This document shows positions 18,506 through 27,577 of a stretch of DNA of 64,000 bases, one piece after another; positions within the stretch are counted from its first letter, which is position 1, and every line of letters starts with the position of its first letter. The notes under the pieces are model-generated. The model searched no databases. It saw nothing but the letters and a program-made list of their open reading frames with translations, and had not been told where the DNA came from. The position numbers and the translations under genes were made by a program. Origin of the DNA: Actinotalea subterranea (GTDB lineage Bacteria; Actinomycetota; Actinomycetes; Actinomycetales; Cellulomonadaceae); the NCBI RefSeq assembly GCF_008364845.1, contig NZ_VTTP01000004.1, positions 248,001 through 312,000 of the forward strand, given 5' to 3'.

Positions 18506-18711
18506 CAGCGGCGCCGTGGCAGCGGTGGCTCGGCGTCGACCCAGGCGACCGGGAGCAGGATGACGTTGCCGAGGCGTCGGCAGGGGATCTGCTCGGTCTC
18601 GGCGAGGTGGTAGAGGGTGCGCTGGGGGACGCCGAGGACGGCTGCTGCTTCCTTGACGCGGTAGAAGCGGCGTGCTGGCCCGGGCCGCTCGTCGAGTGTC
18701 TGGATGGCCAT
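18505..18711 (-). CDS. xis: Excisionase / MerR-like HTH DNA-binding protein
   Basis: A 68-residue protein with a winged-helix excisionase-type domain: FYRVKEAAAVLGVPQRTLYHLAETEQIPCRRLGNVILLPVAWVD. It sits directly before int with a one-base stop-start overlap, the usual recombination directionality factor arrangement. GGAGAACCC lies upstream of ATG 18711. Confidence 0.85.
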   Translation of the reverse strand: MAIQTLDERPGPARRFYRVKEAAAVLGVPQRTLYHLAETEQIPCRRLGNVILLPVAWVDAEPPLPRRR

Positions 18712-18720
18712 GGGTTCTCC

Positions 18721-19218
18721 CTAGATCGTGCGGTCGGGCGGCGAGGTCGACAGGAGTGCCGGGTCGGGACGGGCCGTCGTCGGCCACGGGTGCGCGGACC
18801 CAAGGTGTCGGACCCGCACCTCCCGGGTTGCCGGGTCGACGCTGAGCTCGGCGTGCTCGTGGGAGCCGGCCGCGTGAGCGCATGCCGCCAGGACGAGGTC
18901 GAGGTGGCGTCGGTCCAGGCCCACGAGTGCGTCGGCGAGGTGCAGTGTGCGGCTGGGTTCGGCGAGCGCGCACACCACGTCGAGCACTCGACGCTCGCCG
19001 CTGGACAACGGGCCGAGGCCGGCATGCAAGACCTCGTCGTCAAGCCAGACGTAGCCGTTGGCCTCGATCCGGATCCAGGGCTGGCCCGGCTGGGCGAACC
19101 GGCCGTCGAACGCGCGGACGAGGAGTTCGACGGCGGCCACTAGCGGATGGCTCCCGGCGGCCCAGGCGCGCAGCCGTTCGGCGGTCTCAGCCGCGTTCAG
19201 TACCAGATGGACGCTCAT
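18721..19218 (-). CDS. Hypothetical ICE protein
   Basis: A 165-residue acidic cytoplasmic protein with no recognised domain. It starts at ATG 19218, overlapping the previous gene's stop by four bases (ATGA), and ends nine bases before the xis start, so it is co-transcribed with int/xis. WIRIEANGYVWLDDEVLHAGLGPLSSGERRVLDVVCAL gives a mixed alpha/beta impression. Function unknown. Confidence 0.7.
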   Translation of the reverse strand: MSVHLVLNAAETAERLRAWAAGSHPLVAAVELLVRAFDGRFAQPGQPWIRIEANGYVWLDDEVLHAGLGPLSSGERRVLDVVCALAEPSRTLHLADALVGLDRRHLDLVLAACAHAAGSHEHAELSVDPATREVRVRHLGSAHPWPTTARPDPALLSTSPPDRTI

Positions 19219-20582
19219 CGGGTGCTCCTCTCGAGCGGGGTGCGGGTCGCGACGTGGGCGTGGTCGGTGCGGTGGGCTGCGGCGAGGGACTGCTCGACGG
19301 GGGTGAAGCGGAGGTCGGCGTGGCCGGCGGCGGCGGACCAGAGGTTGGTGGTGGCCTTCCACCGGGTGGGGGGTGCGGTGATGGTGGCGCCGGTGACGTG
19401 CGCGGTGATCAGGTCGGGGTCGGTGCCGAGCTGGTCGCTGGTCAGGTGCCGGGCTTGGAGGCGGACGTGCCCGGAGGCGGCGAGGCGGTCGAACGCGGCA
19501 CCGGCGGTGGTGGCGATCTCCTCGGTCGCGCCGGTCGCCGCGTGGAGCAGGGTGGCTGCTCTCGGGTCGGCCGGCGGGGTGCCGGTCAGGGGCGCGAGGT
19601 GGGGGAGCAGGTCGCGTAGCGCGAGGACGTCGGCGCGGATGTGCGGGTCGGGAGGTCCGGGTGCCTGGTAGGTCGCCAGGTCGGTGCGCAGGTCGCGCCA
19701 CACGGCCGCGCGGCGGGCCAGGGGCGCGGCGTCGGGCGGGATGGTCGGTGGGTTCTGGGTGAGGTTCGCGCCGCGCGCGGCGGCCGCGTGGGCGTTGAGG
19801 AGAAGGCCGGTGGTGGCCAGGTCGGACAGGGTTGCGACGGAGTAGTCGGGTTGGGTGCGCAGTGCCCAGGTTGCCTGGCGGAGGCGGTGGGTCAGGTCGC
19901 CGGCGTGCAGGACGGGGTCGTCGGTGCGCAGGGGTTCGCCGACAAGCCGCACCCGGTCCATCGCCGACGTCGCCGCAACTCCCGACTCGTGGGCCAGGCC
20001 GGTCGCGTGAGCGCGGTTGCCGTCCAGGCCAGGGAGTGCACGCGTGACCTCGACCTTGCCGAGGCCGGCCTGCAGGCTCCGCAGCGCGAGGGCAGATTCG
20101 GCGGCGAGCAGGGTGTCCAAGTGTCCGGCGACTCGGACCAGGGCGCCGTCGCGGGCGGCGGGGTCGGCGATCGTGGCGGCGTCGGGGGAGCGTTGCTGGC
20201 CCCACGGGCCGAGGTGCACGGCGAGCAGGTCACTGGCGCCGCGGACCTGCAGCGCGGCCAGTGCCCATGGCCGGTCGGTCAGTTCGAGGGTTGAGGGGTG
20301 GGGTCGGTCGGCGCCGACGAGGTCGCGCATCCCGTCGACCATCGCGATCGCGCGGGCCACGACAGGTTCGGCGCGCGTCGCGGGGCTGATCCCGGCGAGT
20401 CGGGACGGGCCGATCAGCGCCCAGGTGTGGGTCTCGATCGCGTCGAGCACGGCGTGGAAGTCCTGCAACGCCGTCCGGGCCTCGGCTGGGTTGTCGAAGG
20501 GCCGTTGGCGCAGGTGTGTGGCCCCGGTGACCAGGTGCTGGCCTGCGGTGGTGAGCAGGTCGGCGTAGGTGATCCCGGTCAC
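19215..20582 (-). CDS. Hypothetical ICE protein
   Basis: A 455-residue, mostly helical, Ala/Leu-rich soluble protein without signal peptide or membrane segment; no family recognised. GTG 20582 (VTGITYADLLTTAG) is chosen because it forms a four-base GTGA overlap with the upstream stop; the longer frame upstream is a shadow. Coupled to both neighbours. Its place in the int/xis operon suggests a role in element maintenance, which is inference only. Confidence 0.7.
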   Translation of the reverse strand: MTGITYADLLTTAGQHLVTGATHLRQRPFDNPAEARTALQDFHAVLDAIETHTWALIGPSRLAGISPATRAEPVVARAIAMVDGMRDLVGADRPHPSTLELTDRPWALAALQVRGASDLLAVHLGPWGQQRSPDAATIADPAARDGALVRVAGHLDTLLAAESALALRSLQAGLGKVEVTRALPGLDGNRAHATGLAHESGVAATSAMDRVRLVGEPLRTDDPVLHAGDLTHRLRQATWALRTQPDYSVATLSDLATTGLLLNAHAAAARGANLTQNPPTIPPDAAPLARRAAVWRDLRTDLATYQAPGPPDPHIRADVLALRDLLPHLAPLTGTPPADPRAATLLHAATGATEEIATTAGAAFDRLAASGHVRLQARHLTSDQLGTDPDLITAHVTGATITAPPTRWKATTNLWSAAAGHADLRFTPVEQSLAAAHRTDHAHVATRTPLERSTR

Positions 20583-21007
20583 CGGGCACCGGCCGCGGTC
20601 AGGTAGATCCGGGCGGCGAACAGCAACGACGTCGTCGCGCACAGCCACCGGGCGTCCGGACCGGTCGGGTCGGCCACGAGCAGCTCGTCGGCGCGGCAGA
20701 TCACTGCCCCCACGAGCCCGGAGACCACCGCCCGGCCCGCAGCCGCCTGGCCCACGTCCGGTAGCGGTCCCAGGTCAGCAGCGATCGCCGTGGTGACCGC
20801 GTCGGGGTGGCGGGTCGCGACGTCGTCGCACGCGGCGCGCAGCTCCTCTGCGAGCCAGATCAGGTCCAGGCCCTCGGCGAACGAGGTGACCTGGACCAGC
20901 GCCCCGACCGCGCGCTGCGCGGTGAACATCACCGACCACAGCCCGCCCCACCCCACCCCCGCAGCCACGTCCAGCGCCCTGGCCGTGGGCCACGTCATCG
21001 TGTCCAT
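20579..21007 (-). CDS. Hypothetical ICE protein, operon-first gene
   Basis: A 142-residue protein, first of the five-gene xis/int operon. It starts at ATG 21007 because GGGAGG lies six bases upstream; ATG 21031 lacks such a site. Mostly helical, with MFTAQRAVGALVQVTSFAEGLDLIWLAEELRAACDDV. No recognised domain. The 42-bp operon-head element lies 55 bases upstream. Confidence 0.65.
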   Translation of the reverse strand: MDTMTWPTARALDVAAGVGWGGLWSVMFTAQRAVGALVQVTSFAEGLDLIWLAEELRAACDDVATRHPDAVTTAIAADLGPLPDVGQAAAGRAVVSGLVGAVICRADELLVADPTGPDARWLCATTSLLFAARIYLTAAGAR

Positions 21008-21061
21008 CGCGCACCTCCCGCTCGCCACCACCGACTGGCCTGCCTTGACCGAGTCAGGAGG

Positions 21062-21103
21062 CCCCTACGTGAAGGGGTGCGCGGAGGCGACCAACATGAG
21101 GGG
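21062..21103 (-). repeat. Operon-head element, copy 1
   Basis: First of four copies of a 42-43 bp conserved sequence. Read toward the operon it begins CCCCTCATGTTGGTCG, continues through CGCACCCCTTCA and ends in GGGG. It lies 55 bases before the start of the int/xis operon. CCCCT and AGGGG at the inner end can form a hairpin around TCACGT. Confidence 0.8.
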
Positions 21104-21155
21104 TAGCGCTGGCAGGCCACGTTCCGGCGATCTCGCCGGTCCGGGTGGAGTCGTA

Positions 21156-22196
21156 CAGTTGTTCTGGGTATCTGCTTGAGTGAAGTAGTCTCATGGCCGT
21201 GGAGGATGGTCGTCCCGAGGCGGGGGTGGACTACCCGCGCACGTATGCGGATCTGCTGGAGTGGTTCGCCGACGATGCGGCGTGCTTGGAGTACCTGGGC
21301 CGGCTGCGCTGGCCGGAGGGGTTCAGGTGCCCGGCGTGCGGGGCGGGCGAGTACTGGCGCACCGGGACCGGGTTGTGGATGTGTGTGGCGTGCGGGCGGC
21401 GCACGTCGGTGACCGCGGGCACGGTCTTGCACCGCACGCGCACCCCGTTGACCACGTGGTTCGCCGCGGTGTGGTTCGTCACCTCGACCAAGACCGGGGT
21501 CTCCGCCCAGGGGTTGCAGCGGGTGCTCGGGTTCGGCTCGTATGAGACGGCGTGGGCGTGGCTGCACAAGCTGCGCCGGGCGATGGTGCGTCCCGACCGG
21601 GACCTGCTCGGCGGTCCCGGGGTTCTCGTCGAGCTCGACGAGACGTTCCTGGACGGTGTCACGCGCGGTGGCGTCGACCTGTGGAAGGCCAAGGTGCCGG
21701 TGATGCTCGCGGTGGAGAAGCGCGGGCGCAAGCTCGGACGCATCCGCGCTCGGGTCACCGCCCGGCCCGGGTCCCTGGCGATCCTGGACTTCGCCGCCGA
21801 GGTGATCGCCCCCGGGACCACCGTGCGCACCGACGGGGCCCCGCTGCTGCGACGCCTGGCCGACCTGGGCTACGCCCACCAGCCGACCGTCGCGATCCGC
21901 GCCACCGACCCCGCCACCGTGCTGCCCGGCCTGCACACGGTCGCCTCGCTACTCAAACGCTGGCTGATCGCCACCCTGCACTACGGCATCGCCGCCGAGC
22001 ACCTGCCCTACTACCTCGACGAGTTCACCTTCCGGTTCAACCGGCGCGACTCACGCTCCCGCGGCCTGCTGTTCTACCGGCTCCTGCAGCAGGCCATCGC
22101 CACCGACCCGCACCCCCTCGACACCCTGATCGGCGGCACCCAGAACACAAACCCCTGAACTGGGCACTTCACTCAAGCAGATACCCAGAACAGTTG
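21156..22196 (+). mobile_element. IS1595-family insertion sequence with flanking direct repeats
   Basis: The element itself is 21162-22190 (1029 bp), bounded by perfect 25-bp inverted repeats that begin TTCTGGGTATCTGCTTGAGT. It is flanked on both sides by CAGTTG. It encodes one transposase. IS1595 elements usually make 8-bp target duplications; only six bases match exactly here. Perfect ends and an intact gene suggest a recent arrival. It separates the repeat element at 21062 from the plus-strand gene at 22202. Confidence 0.9.
21193..22158 (+). CDS. IS1595-family transposase (ISXO2-like DDE)
   Basis: A 321-residue transposase with an N-terminal zinc ribbon (CPACGAGEYWRTGTGLWMCVACGRRTS, four Cys). 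The ISXO2-like catalytic domain follows (LVELDETFLDGVTRGG, about 150-165; VRTDGAPLLRRL; HYGIAAEHLPYYLDEFTFRFNRR). The DEF/RFNRR end motif is typical. ATG 21193 starts six bases inside the left inverted repeat's end. No frameshift or stop, so probably functional. Confidence 0.93.
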   Translation: MAVEDGRPEAGVDYPRTYADLLEWFADDAACLEYLGRLRWPEGFRCPACGAGEYWRTGTGLWMCVACGRRTSVTAGTVLHRTRTPLTTWFAAVWFVTSTKTGVSAQGLQRVLGFGSYETAWAWLHKLRRAMVRPDRDLLGGPGVLVELDETFLDGVTRGGVDLWKAKVPVMLAVEKRGRKLGRIRARVTARPGSLAILDFAAEVIAPGTTVRTDGAPLLRRLADLGYAHQPTVAIRATDPATVLPGLHTVASLLKRWLIATLHYGIAAEHLPYYLDEFTFRFNRRDSRSRGLLFYRLLQQAIATDPHPLDTLIGGTQNTNP

Positions 22197-22201
22197 TTCG
22201 G

Positions 22202-22498
22202 GTGGCTGAGGATCTGGCGGCGTTCCTACGTGCCCAGCAGGTGCTCGGCGCGGACGTCCACGCCCACCACCACCAGGCGATCCGCAACGCCCGACCGATC
22301 CCACCCGCCGGCCGTCAGGTCGCCGCGAAGCCGCCGATCGACGTCACCGCGTGGCTCGTCTGGGAGCGCGACGGCCTTGAGCTCCTGGACACCACAGCCC
22401 AGGCATGGGCCGGTCGCGACGTCCTGGTCGCCATCAACGACGTCCGCTGGCCAGTGCTCGGCGTCTGGCTGGCCGCACAGGACGTCCGGCGGCGGTAG
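22202..22498 (+). CDS. Hypothetical protein at IS insertion point, possibly 5'-truncated
   Basis: A 98-residue reading frame starting at GTG 22202 (VAEDLAAFLRAQQVLGADVHAHHHQAIRNARPIPP), five bases after the IS flank. Without the IS the frame would extend upstream only to a stop at about 21104, so the gene may be complete, but its promoter and any ribosome binding site have been displaced. It ends before a strong terminator. No family recognised. Confidence 0.5.
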   Translation: MAEDLAAFLRAQQVLGADVHAHHHQAIRNARPIPPAGRQVAAKPPIDVTAWLVWERDGLELLDTTAQAWAGRDVLVAINDVRWPVLGVWLAAQDVRRR

Positions 22499-22504
22499 GT
22501 GAGG

Positions 22505-22539
22505 TCATGGGGGCGGGCTGGACCTGCCCGCCCCCATGA
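22505..22539. terminator. Strong bidirectional terminator hairpin
   Basis: A perfect 14-bp stem (TCATGGGGGCGGGC / GCCCGCCCCCATGA) with a 7-base loop lies exactly between convergent genes. Confidence 0.85.
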
Positions 22540-22543
22540 ACGC

Positions 22544-22876
22544 TCAGGACCAGTGCGGGTCGGGCTCCGTGCCGTGGGCCGCGACGAAACGGGCGTACAC
22601 GCGGTCGACGTCGTCCTCGCTGGCGTCTCTCAGTTCGGCTACGAGTGCGCGGGTCCAGTGAACCCACCGCCGGTACGACGCCCGTCTGACCTCACGCGTC
22701 GCCCACCAGGGCCCGACCACGATCGTCACAGCCCGGTGCAGCGCCCACCCCTCATCGCTGTCGATGCGGCGAGTCCACGGCCACGGCACCACCAGGGTCC
22801 GCCGCTGCCACTCATCAACTCCGAGAGTCGGCCACCGGCCACACCACTCGCGGTAGGTCCACCACATGCGACGCAT
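22544..22876 (-). CDS. Hypothetical protein rich in Trp and Arg
   Basis: About 110 residues, with eleven or more Trp and many Arg (MRRMWWTYREWCGRWPTLG.. WPWTRRIDSDEGWALHRAVTIVVGPWWATREVRRA). No signal peptide. The start could be ATG 22876 or 22882. I do not recognise it. Its terminator is shared with the convergent gene at 22202. Confidence 0.5.
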   Translation of the reverse strand: MRRMWWTYREWCGRWPTLGVDEWQRRTLVVPWPWTRRIDSDEGWALHRAVTIVVGPWWATREVRRASYRRWVHWTRALVAELRDASEDDVDRVYARFVAAHGTEPDPHWS

Positions 22877-23050
22877 GAGCACTCCTCGATGACATGCGCG
22901 GCCATTGCCGCGCTAGCCGCACCGAGGTGATCGTCACGAACCCACGGTAGCCGGACCGGCCCCTCCTGACATTCCCCGGGCGAGCCGAGCCCGTGGTCGG
23001 CGACCGAACCGGCTCGTCGTGATCCCGGAGGACGGGCGTCGGGCCGAGCG

Positions 23051-23353
23051 TTAGTCAGGCTCGGCCGCTGGTGTGATCGCCAGGCCGAGGAAGGTCTCGG
23101 ACTGGTTGCGCGGGTCCTGGAGGGGGTGCCACTCGAGAGTGAAGCCGGCTGCGACCAGTGCGGTGCACGCATCGAGCGCTTCAACGCCGATACCGACGTC
23201 GGTCGCCTCGAGGACCTCCGCGCCCAGTGCGGTCGCCGGCCTCCAGTCGGCGCCAGCTGCGACGAGGATGTCTCTGACCCACGCGGCGAAGATGTCATCC
23301 TCCGCCCAGAGCCACGTTGACCGCGGACTGGTGCTCACCCGAAGGACGTCCAT
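23051..23353 (-). CDS. Hypothetical protein
   Basis: A 100-residue acidic protein from ATG 23353 (MDVLRVSTSPRSTWLWAEDDIFAAWVRDIL); longer frames run through the operon-head element and are rejected. The layout suggests a small alpha/beta domain. It is divergent from the relaxase gene; function unknown. Confidence 0.5.
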   Translation of the reverse strand: MDVLRVSTSPRSTWLWAEDDIFAAWVRDILVAAGADWRPATALGAEVLEATDVGIGVEALDACTALVAAGFTLEWHPLQDPRNQSETFLGLAITPAAEPD

Positions 23354-23502
23354 CGGCACAGCATCGCCCCCGCCGCCGACATCGACGGACGCCGAGCCCG
23401 GACGGCGTGACGTCGTCGAGGTGATCAAGAACGAGAGCGATAACACTTCTGGCACCACGGCCGGCCGGCCCCGCGATGTCGCATCTGGTGCAACGCGGTG
23501 GG

Positions 23503-23545
23503 CCCCTCATGTTGGTCGCCGGCGCGCACCCCTTCAAGCATGGGG
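23503..23545 (+). repeat. Operon-head element, copy 2
   Basis: A 43-bp copy reading CCCCTCATGTTGGTCGCC...CACCCCTTCAAGCATGGGG toward the relaxase gene, whose start is 30 bases downstream. The inner hairpin keeps CCCC/GGGG although the bases between them differ from copy 1. Confidence 0.8.
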
Positions 23546-23574
23546 ACTCCACGTCGGGCGGGTGATCGCTGGTG

Positions 23575-26500
23575 ATGGGCCTGCACCGGCTCACTGCTGG
23601 CGCGGGGTACCAGTACCTGCTCAAGCACACCGCCTCGGGGGACTGCGACCGGTCGGGGGCGCAGCCCCTGGTCGCGTACTACAGCGAGTCGGGCAACCCG
23701 CCGGGCCGCTGGTTGGGCTCGGGCCTGTCCTCCCTGAACGACGTCACCGGCACGGGCGCCCTCGCCGCCGGGACGGTCGTGACCGAGGATGCGATGGCGC
23801 ACCTGTTCGGTGCGGGTCGCCACCCCGTGACGGGTGCGCCCCTTGGTCGCCCGTACCCGAAGGTCGTTCCGGTTGCTGAGCGGATCGCCGCCACGGTCGC
23901 AAAGCTTCCGGCGCACATGTCGGGCGAGGTTCGGCGGGCAGCGCAGGAGACGATCGCCAAGGTCGAGATGGCCCGACCGGTGCCACGGGCGGTTGCGGGG
24001 TTCGACCTGACGTTCACGCCGCCGAAGTCGGTGTCGACCCTGTGGGCGCTGGGCGACGGACGCACCCGGACTGCTGTGCACGCCGCGCACCGCGCCGCCG
24101 TGGAGCAGACCTTGGCGTTCATCGACAACCGTGCCCTGTTCACGCGCACCGGCCACGCCGGGTGCCGGCAGGAGCGCACCGCGGGGATGATCGACACCGC
24201 GTTCGACCACTGGGACTCCCGGGCAGGGGACCCGAACCTGCACACCCACGTCGTGGTCGCGAACAAGGTCCGCGGCGCCGATGGCGCATGGCGGTCGGTG
24301 GACTCCCGGGCGCTGCATCACGCGGTGGTCGCGGCGTCGGAGACCTACGACGCCCTGTTCGCCGATGCCCTGTCGCGGGCGTTGCCGGTCCGATGGGAGT
24401 GGCGCTCCAAGGGTCCGCGCCGCTCGCTCGGCCTGGAACTCGGCGGGACCGACCCGGCGCTGCTAGGTGAGTTCTCCTCACGCACGACGCAGATCGACGA
24501 GGCGATGACGGCTCGTCTGGCCGAGTTCTACGCCGTCCACGGTCGTGGCCCGAACCGGGTCGAGGTCGTCAAGCTGCGCGCCCAGGTGACCCGCTCGACC
24601 CGCCCGGGCAAGAAGGTCCGCCCCCTGTCCGAGCTCCTGGAGGCGTGGCGGGAGAGGGCGACCGCCCGCACCGGCCTGACGCCGGCCGAGTTGACCGCAC
24701 GGGTGCTGCGTCAGGCTCAGACTCGGCCGCTGACGGTTGCCGGGGTGCCTGACGCGGTGATCGAGCACCTGGCAGGTCCGGTCCTGACGCAGGTCATGGC
24801 CCGCCGCTCGACGTGGACACGGTGGAACGTGCTGGCGGAGGTCGCCCGCACCACCCGCGCCCTGACCATGGCCACGCCTGCCGACCGGATCGCGCTGCTG
24901 GACCGCGTGACCGACGCGGTCCTGACGCAGTGCGTGTCCGTCGAGGCCCCAGCGGTCCTGGCGGTGTCCGGCCGCTATGCCCGTCCGGACGGCTCCAGCG
25001 TCTTCGACCGGATCGGGGAGAACGCCCACAGCCACCCGGCGATCCTGGCCGCCGAGGCCCGCCTGCTCGCCGCCACCGACGACCACACCGCCCCCGTGGC
25101 GACCACACCGTCAGGCACCGCCACCGCACGCTTGGCCGTCGATCAGGCTGACGCGGTACGCGAGGTCGCCGCGTCAGGCCGCCGGGTGGACGTGCTGGTC
25201 GGCCCGGCCGGCTCCGGCAAGACGACAACGCTGCTCGCGCTGCGCCGCGTCTGGGAGCAGACCCACGGGCGCGGGTCGGTGCTCGGTCTGGCGACGTCGT
25301 CGACGGCCGCCGCTCAGCTCGCCACCGCGCTGGGGATCACGTGTGAGAACACCGCCAAGTGGCTGCACGAGTCCACCGGCCCCGCCGCCACCACCCGCAC
25401 CGATCTGCTGGGCCACCTGCACACGGCACGCGCGTCAGCTATGACGACTGGTGACCTGACGCGCGCAAGGACGGCCGACACCGCGATCCGCAGCCTGACG
25501 GGCGAGGCCGCGACCTGGACGATGCGCGAGGGCCAGCTCGTCATCGTCGACGAGGCGTCCCTGGCCTCGACCGCGACCCTGGACGCGGTCGTCGCCCAAG
25601 CCACCACCGCCGGGGCGAAGGTGCTGCTTGTCGGGGACGACGCCCAGCTGTCCGCGGTCGACGCCGGCGGGTCGTTCGCCCTGCTCGCCGAGCGGACCAA
25701 CCCCGCCCGTCTGACGTCGTTGTGGCGGTTCGCCCACGCCTGGGAAGCCGACGCGACCCTCGCCCTGCGCGAGGGCAACCCGCGGGTCCTGGAGACCTAC
25801 GCCGACCACGGGCGGATCCACGACGGGCCGTCCGAGGCGATGCTCGAGGACGCCTACACCGCCTGGACCACCGACACCGAGCACGGCGTCGTCTCCGTCT
25901 TGATCGCCCCCGACACCGCCTCCGTCGCCGCGCTGAACGCCCGCGCCCACCGCGACCGCGTCACCGACGGCCTCGTCACCCCCGACGGGATCACCACCCA
26001 CATCGGCACCGAGATCGGCGTCGGCGACCGCGTCGTGACCCGCACCAACGACCGGCGCCTGCGCGTGGACGGCGGCGGGTGGGTCCGCAACGGCGACCTG
26101 TGGGACGTCACCGCCACCCATCACGACGGTTCCCTCACCCTCATCCGCGCCACCAGCCCCGGCCGACGCGGCCCGGGCGGGACCGTGCGCATCCCGGCCG
26201 GCTACGCCGCCGACCACGTCGAGCACGGGTACGCCACCACCACCCACCGCGCGCAGGGCATCACCACCGACACCGCGCACGTTCTGGCCCACGCCGGGAT
26301 GACCCGGGAGAACCTCTACGTCGCCATGACCCGTGGCCGCCAGGCCAACCACGTCTACGTCGCCGCTGACGCGATCGACCCCGACTGCGACGCCCTGCCC
26401 GACGTTCACGCCCCCACCGACGCCCACCACGTCCTGACAGGCATCCTCAGCGCTCCCGGCGCCCAGCAGTCCGCGACCGCGACGATCGCCGCGCGACTGG

Positions 26501-27096
26501 ACGAGGCCGAGTCGTTGCGCCGCCTCGAACCGATCCGCCGCACCCTGCTGGCAGACGCCGCCCACACCCGGTGGACCGGCGCGCTGATCGACGCAGGCCT
26601 CGACCCGCAGGCAGCGCGGACCGCGATGACCTCCCCGAACGCCGGGGCGTTGGTAGTCGCACTCGGGCGCATCGACGCCGTCGCCGACGACGTCGCACCC
26701 GTCCTGCGACAGCTGGTCGATAAGGCAGGGGCTCGGCCCGGGATCGAGCACGCAGTCAGCCTGCGGTTCGCCGCGATGGACTGGCTCGACCGCCACGTCC
26801 CCGACCCCCACGACGTCCACCCGACCACCAGTGCGGTCGGCCTCGACGTTGACGGGCAGAGGCTGCTCGCCCAGGTCGACGACGCCATCGCCGCGAGGGT
26901 CGAGGCGTTGACCGGGCAGGTGCTCGACGAGCGCCCAGCCTGGCTGGCGGCGCTCGGCCCAGAGCCGACGAAAGACGAAGGGCGCGCCGCATGGCTCGAC
27001 GCCGTCGCCGCCACCACCGCTCGCCTCGACCATGCCCCCGAGCCGGCCCGTACCCCGACCCTGGCCTCCACGCCGCCGCGTGCACCGATCCACTGA
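23575..27096 (+). CDS. MobF-family conjugative relaxase with helicase domain
   Basis: A 1173-residue TrwC/TraI-like protein that nicks oriT and unwinds DNA for transfer. Relaxase domain about 1-330: N-terminal tyrosines Tyr12/Tyr15 (GAGYQYLLKH) and the HUH triad His212, His223, His225 (FDHWDSR..NLHTHVVVANK) with the same 11-and-2 spacing as TrwC. The RecD/AAA_30 helicase follows from about 510, with Walker A GPAGSGKTTT (about 540-550), Walker B VIVDEASLAST and a C-terminal UvrD-like motif (GYATTTHRAQGITTD). ATG 23575 begins the family-conserved MGLHRLTAGAGY; the in-frame GTG at 23572 is equally possible. oriT probably lies in 23354-23571. Confidence 0.93.
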   Translation: MGLHRLTAGAGYQYLLKHTASGDCDRSGAQPLVAYYSESGNPPGRWLGSGLSSLNDVTGTGALAAGTVVTEDAMAHLFGAGRHPVTGAPLGRPYPKVVPVAERIAATVAKLPAHMSGEVRRAAQETIAKVEMARPVPRAVAGFDLTFTPPKSVSTLWALGDGRTRTAVHAAHRAAVEQTLAFIDNRALFTRTGHAGCRQERTAGMIDTAFDHWDSRAGDPNLHTHVVVANKVRGADGAWRSVDSRALHHAVVAASETYDALFADALSRALPVRWEWRSKGPRRSLGLELGGTDPALLGEFSSRTTQIDEAMTARLAEFYAVHGRGPNRVEVVKLRAQVTRSTRPGKKVRPLSELLEAWRERATARTGLTPAELTARVLRQAQTRPLTVAGVPDAVIEHLAGPVLTQVMARRSTWTRWNVLAEVARTTRALTMATPADRIALLDRVTDAVLTQCVSVEAPAVLAVSGRYARPDGSSVFDRIGENAHSHPAILAAEARLLAATDDHTAPVATTPSGTATARLAVDQADAVREVAASGRRVDVLVGPAGSGKTTTLLALRRVWEQTHGRGSVLGLATSSTAAAQLATALGITCENTAKWLHESTGPAATTRTDLLGHLHTARASAMTTGDLTRARTADTAIRSLTGEAATWTMREGQLVIVDEASLASTATLDAVVAQATTAGAKVLLVGDDAQLSAVDAGGSFALLAERTNPARLTSLWRFAHAWEADATLALREGNPRVLETYADHGRIHDGPSEAMLEDAYTAWTTDTEHGVVSVLIAPDTASVAALNARAHRDRVTDGLVTPDGITTHIGTEIGVGDRVVTRTNDRRLRVDGGGWVRNGDLWDVTATHHDGSLTLIRATSPGRRGPGGTVRIPAGYAADHVEHGYATTTHRAQGITTDTAHVLAHAGMTRENLYVAMTRGRQANHVYVAADAIDPDCDALPDVHAPTDAHHVLTGILSAPGAQQSATATIAARLDEAESLRRLEPIRRTLLADAAHTRWTGALIDAGLDPQAARTAMTSPNAGALVVALGRIDAVADDVAPVLRQLVDKAGARPGIEHAVSLRFAAMDWLDRHVPDPHDVHPTTSAVGLDVDGQRLLAQVDDAIAARVEALTGQVLDERPAWLAALGPEPTKDEGRAAWLDAVAATTARLDHAPEPARTPTLASTPPRAPIH

Positions 27097-27111
27097 GCGT
27101 CTGGAGGCCCA

Positions 27112-27486
27112 ATGAGCCAGCCCGAGAACGAGGAAGGCCGCGGGAGGCCGCCCATTGCCCAGCCGCTGGGCGCCCTGCCACCGACAGTGCTCACCTCACT
27201 GCCCCTACAGGAGCAAACCCACCGCCTCGAGCTCCTTGGCGACTGGGTCGCCTGGCTGACCGACCGGTACCGGCTGGACCACCGGACCATCCCGCCGTGC
27301 TGGCCCAAGCACGGCGAACTCATCGAAGAGCTCGCCGCCCTACACCTCGCCTGGGAGGCCGCCTACGGCCAACTCGCCCACGGGGACGCGCCCCTGCTGT
27401 GGCACGAACACTTCAACCTCGCGCGAGAGCGCCTGGGTGACGCGGTAGCGCGGAGCGGGTGCCGAGGAGCGCAACACCGGAGATGA
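27112..27486 (+). CDS. Hypothetical protein coupled to relaxase
   Basis: A 124-residue soluble protein 15 bases after the relaxase stop, with GGAGG five bases before ATG 27112. A short disordered start is followed by helices (QTHRLELLGDWVAWLTDRYRLD.. WPKHGELIEELAALHLAWEAAY). Position and spacing suggest a relaxosome or maintenance accessory; no domain recognised. Confidence 0.65.
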   Translation: MSQPENEEGRGRPPIAQPLGALPPTVLTSLPLQEQTHRLELLGDWVAWLTDRYRLDHRTIPPCWPKHGELIEELAALHLAWEAAYGQLAHGDAPLLWHEHFNLARERLGDAVARSGCRGAQHRR

Positions 27487-27577
27487 CGGTCGTGTACGTG
27501 CGGTGACGTGGGGTCCACTTCAGCGTGCCCCTTCGTCGGGCCGACGGCACCACGACATGCCGATGGTCGTGTTCGGG

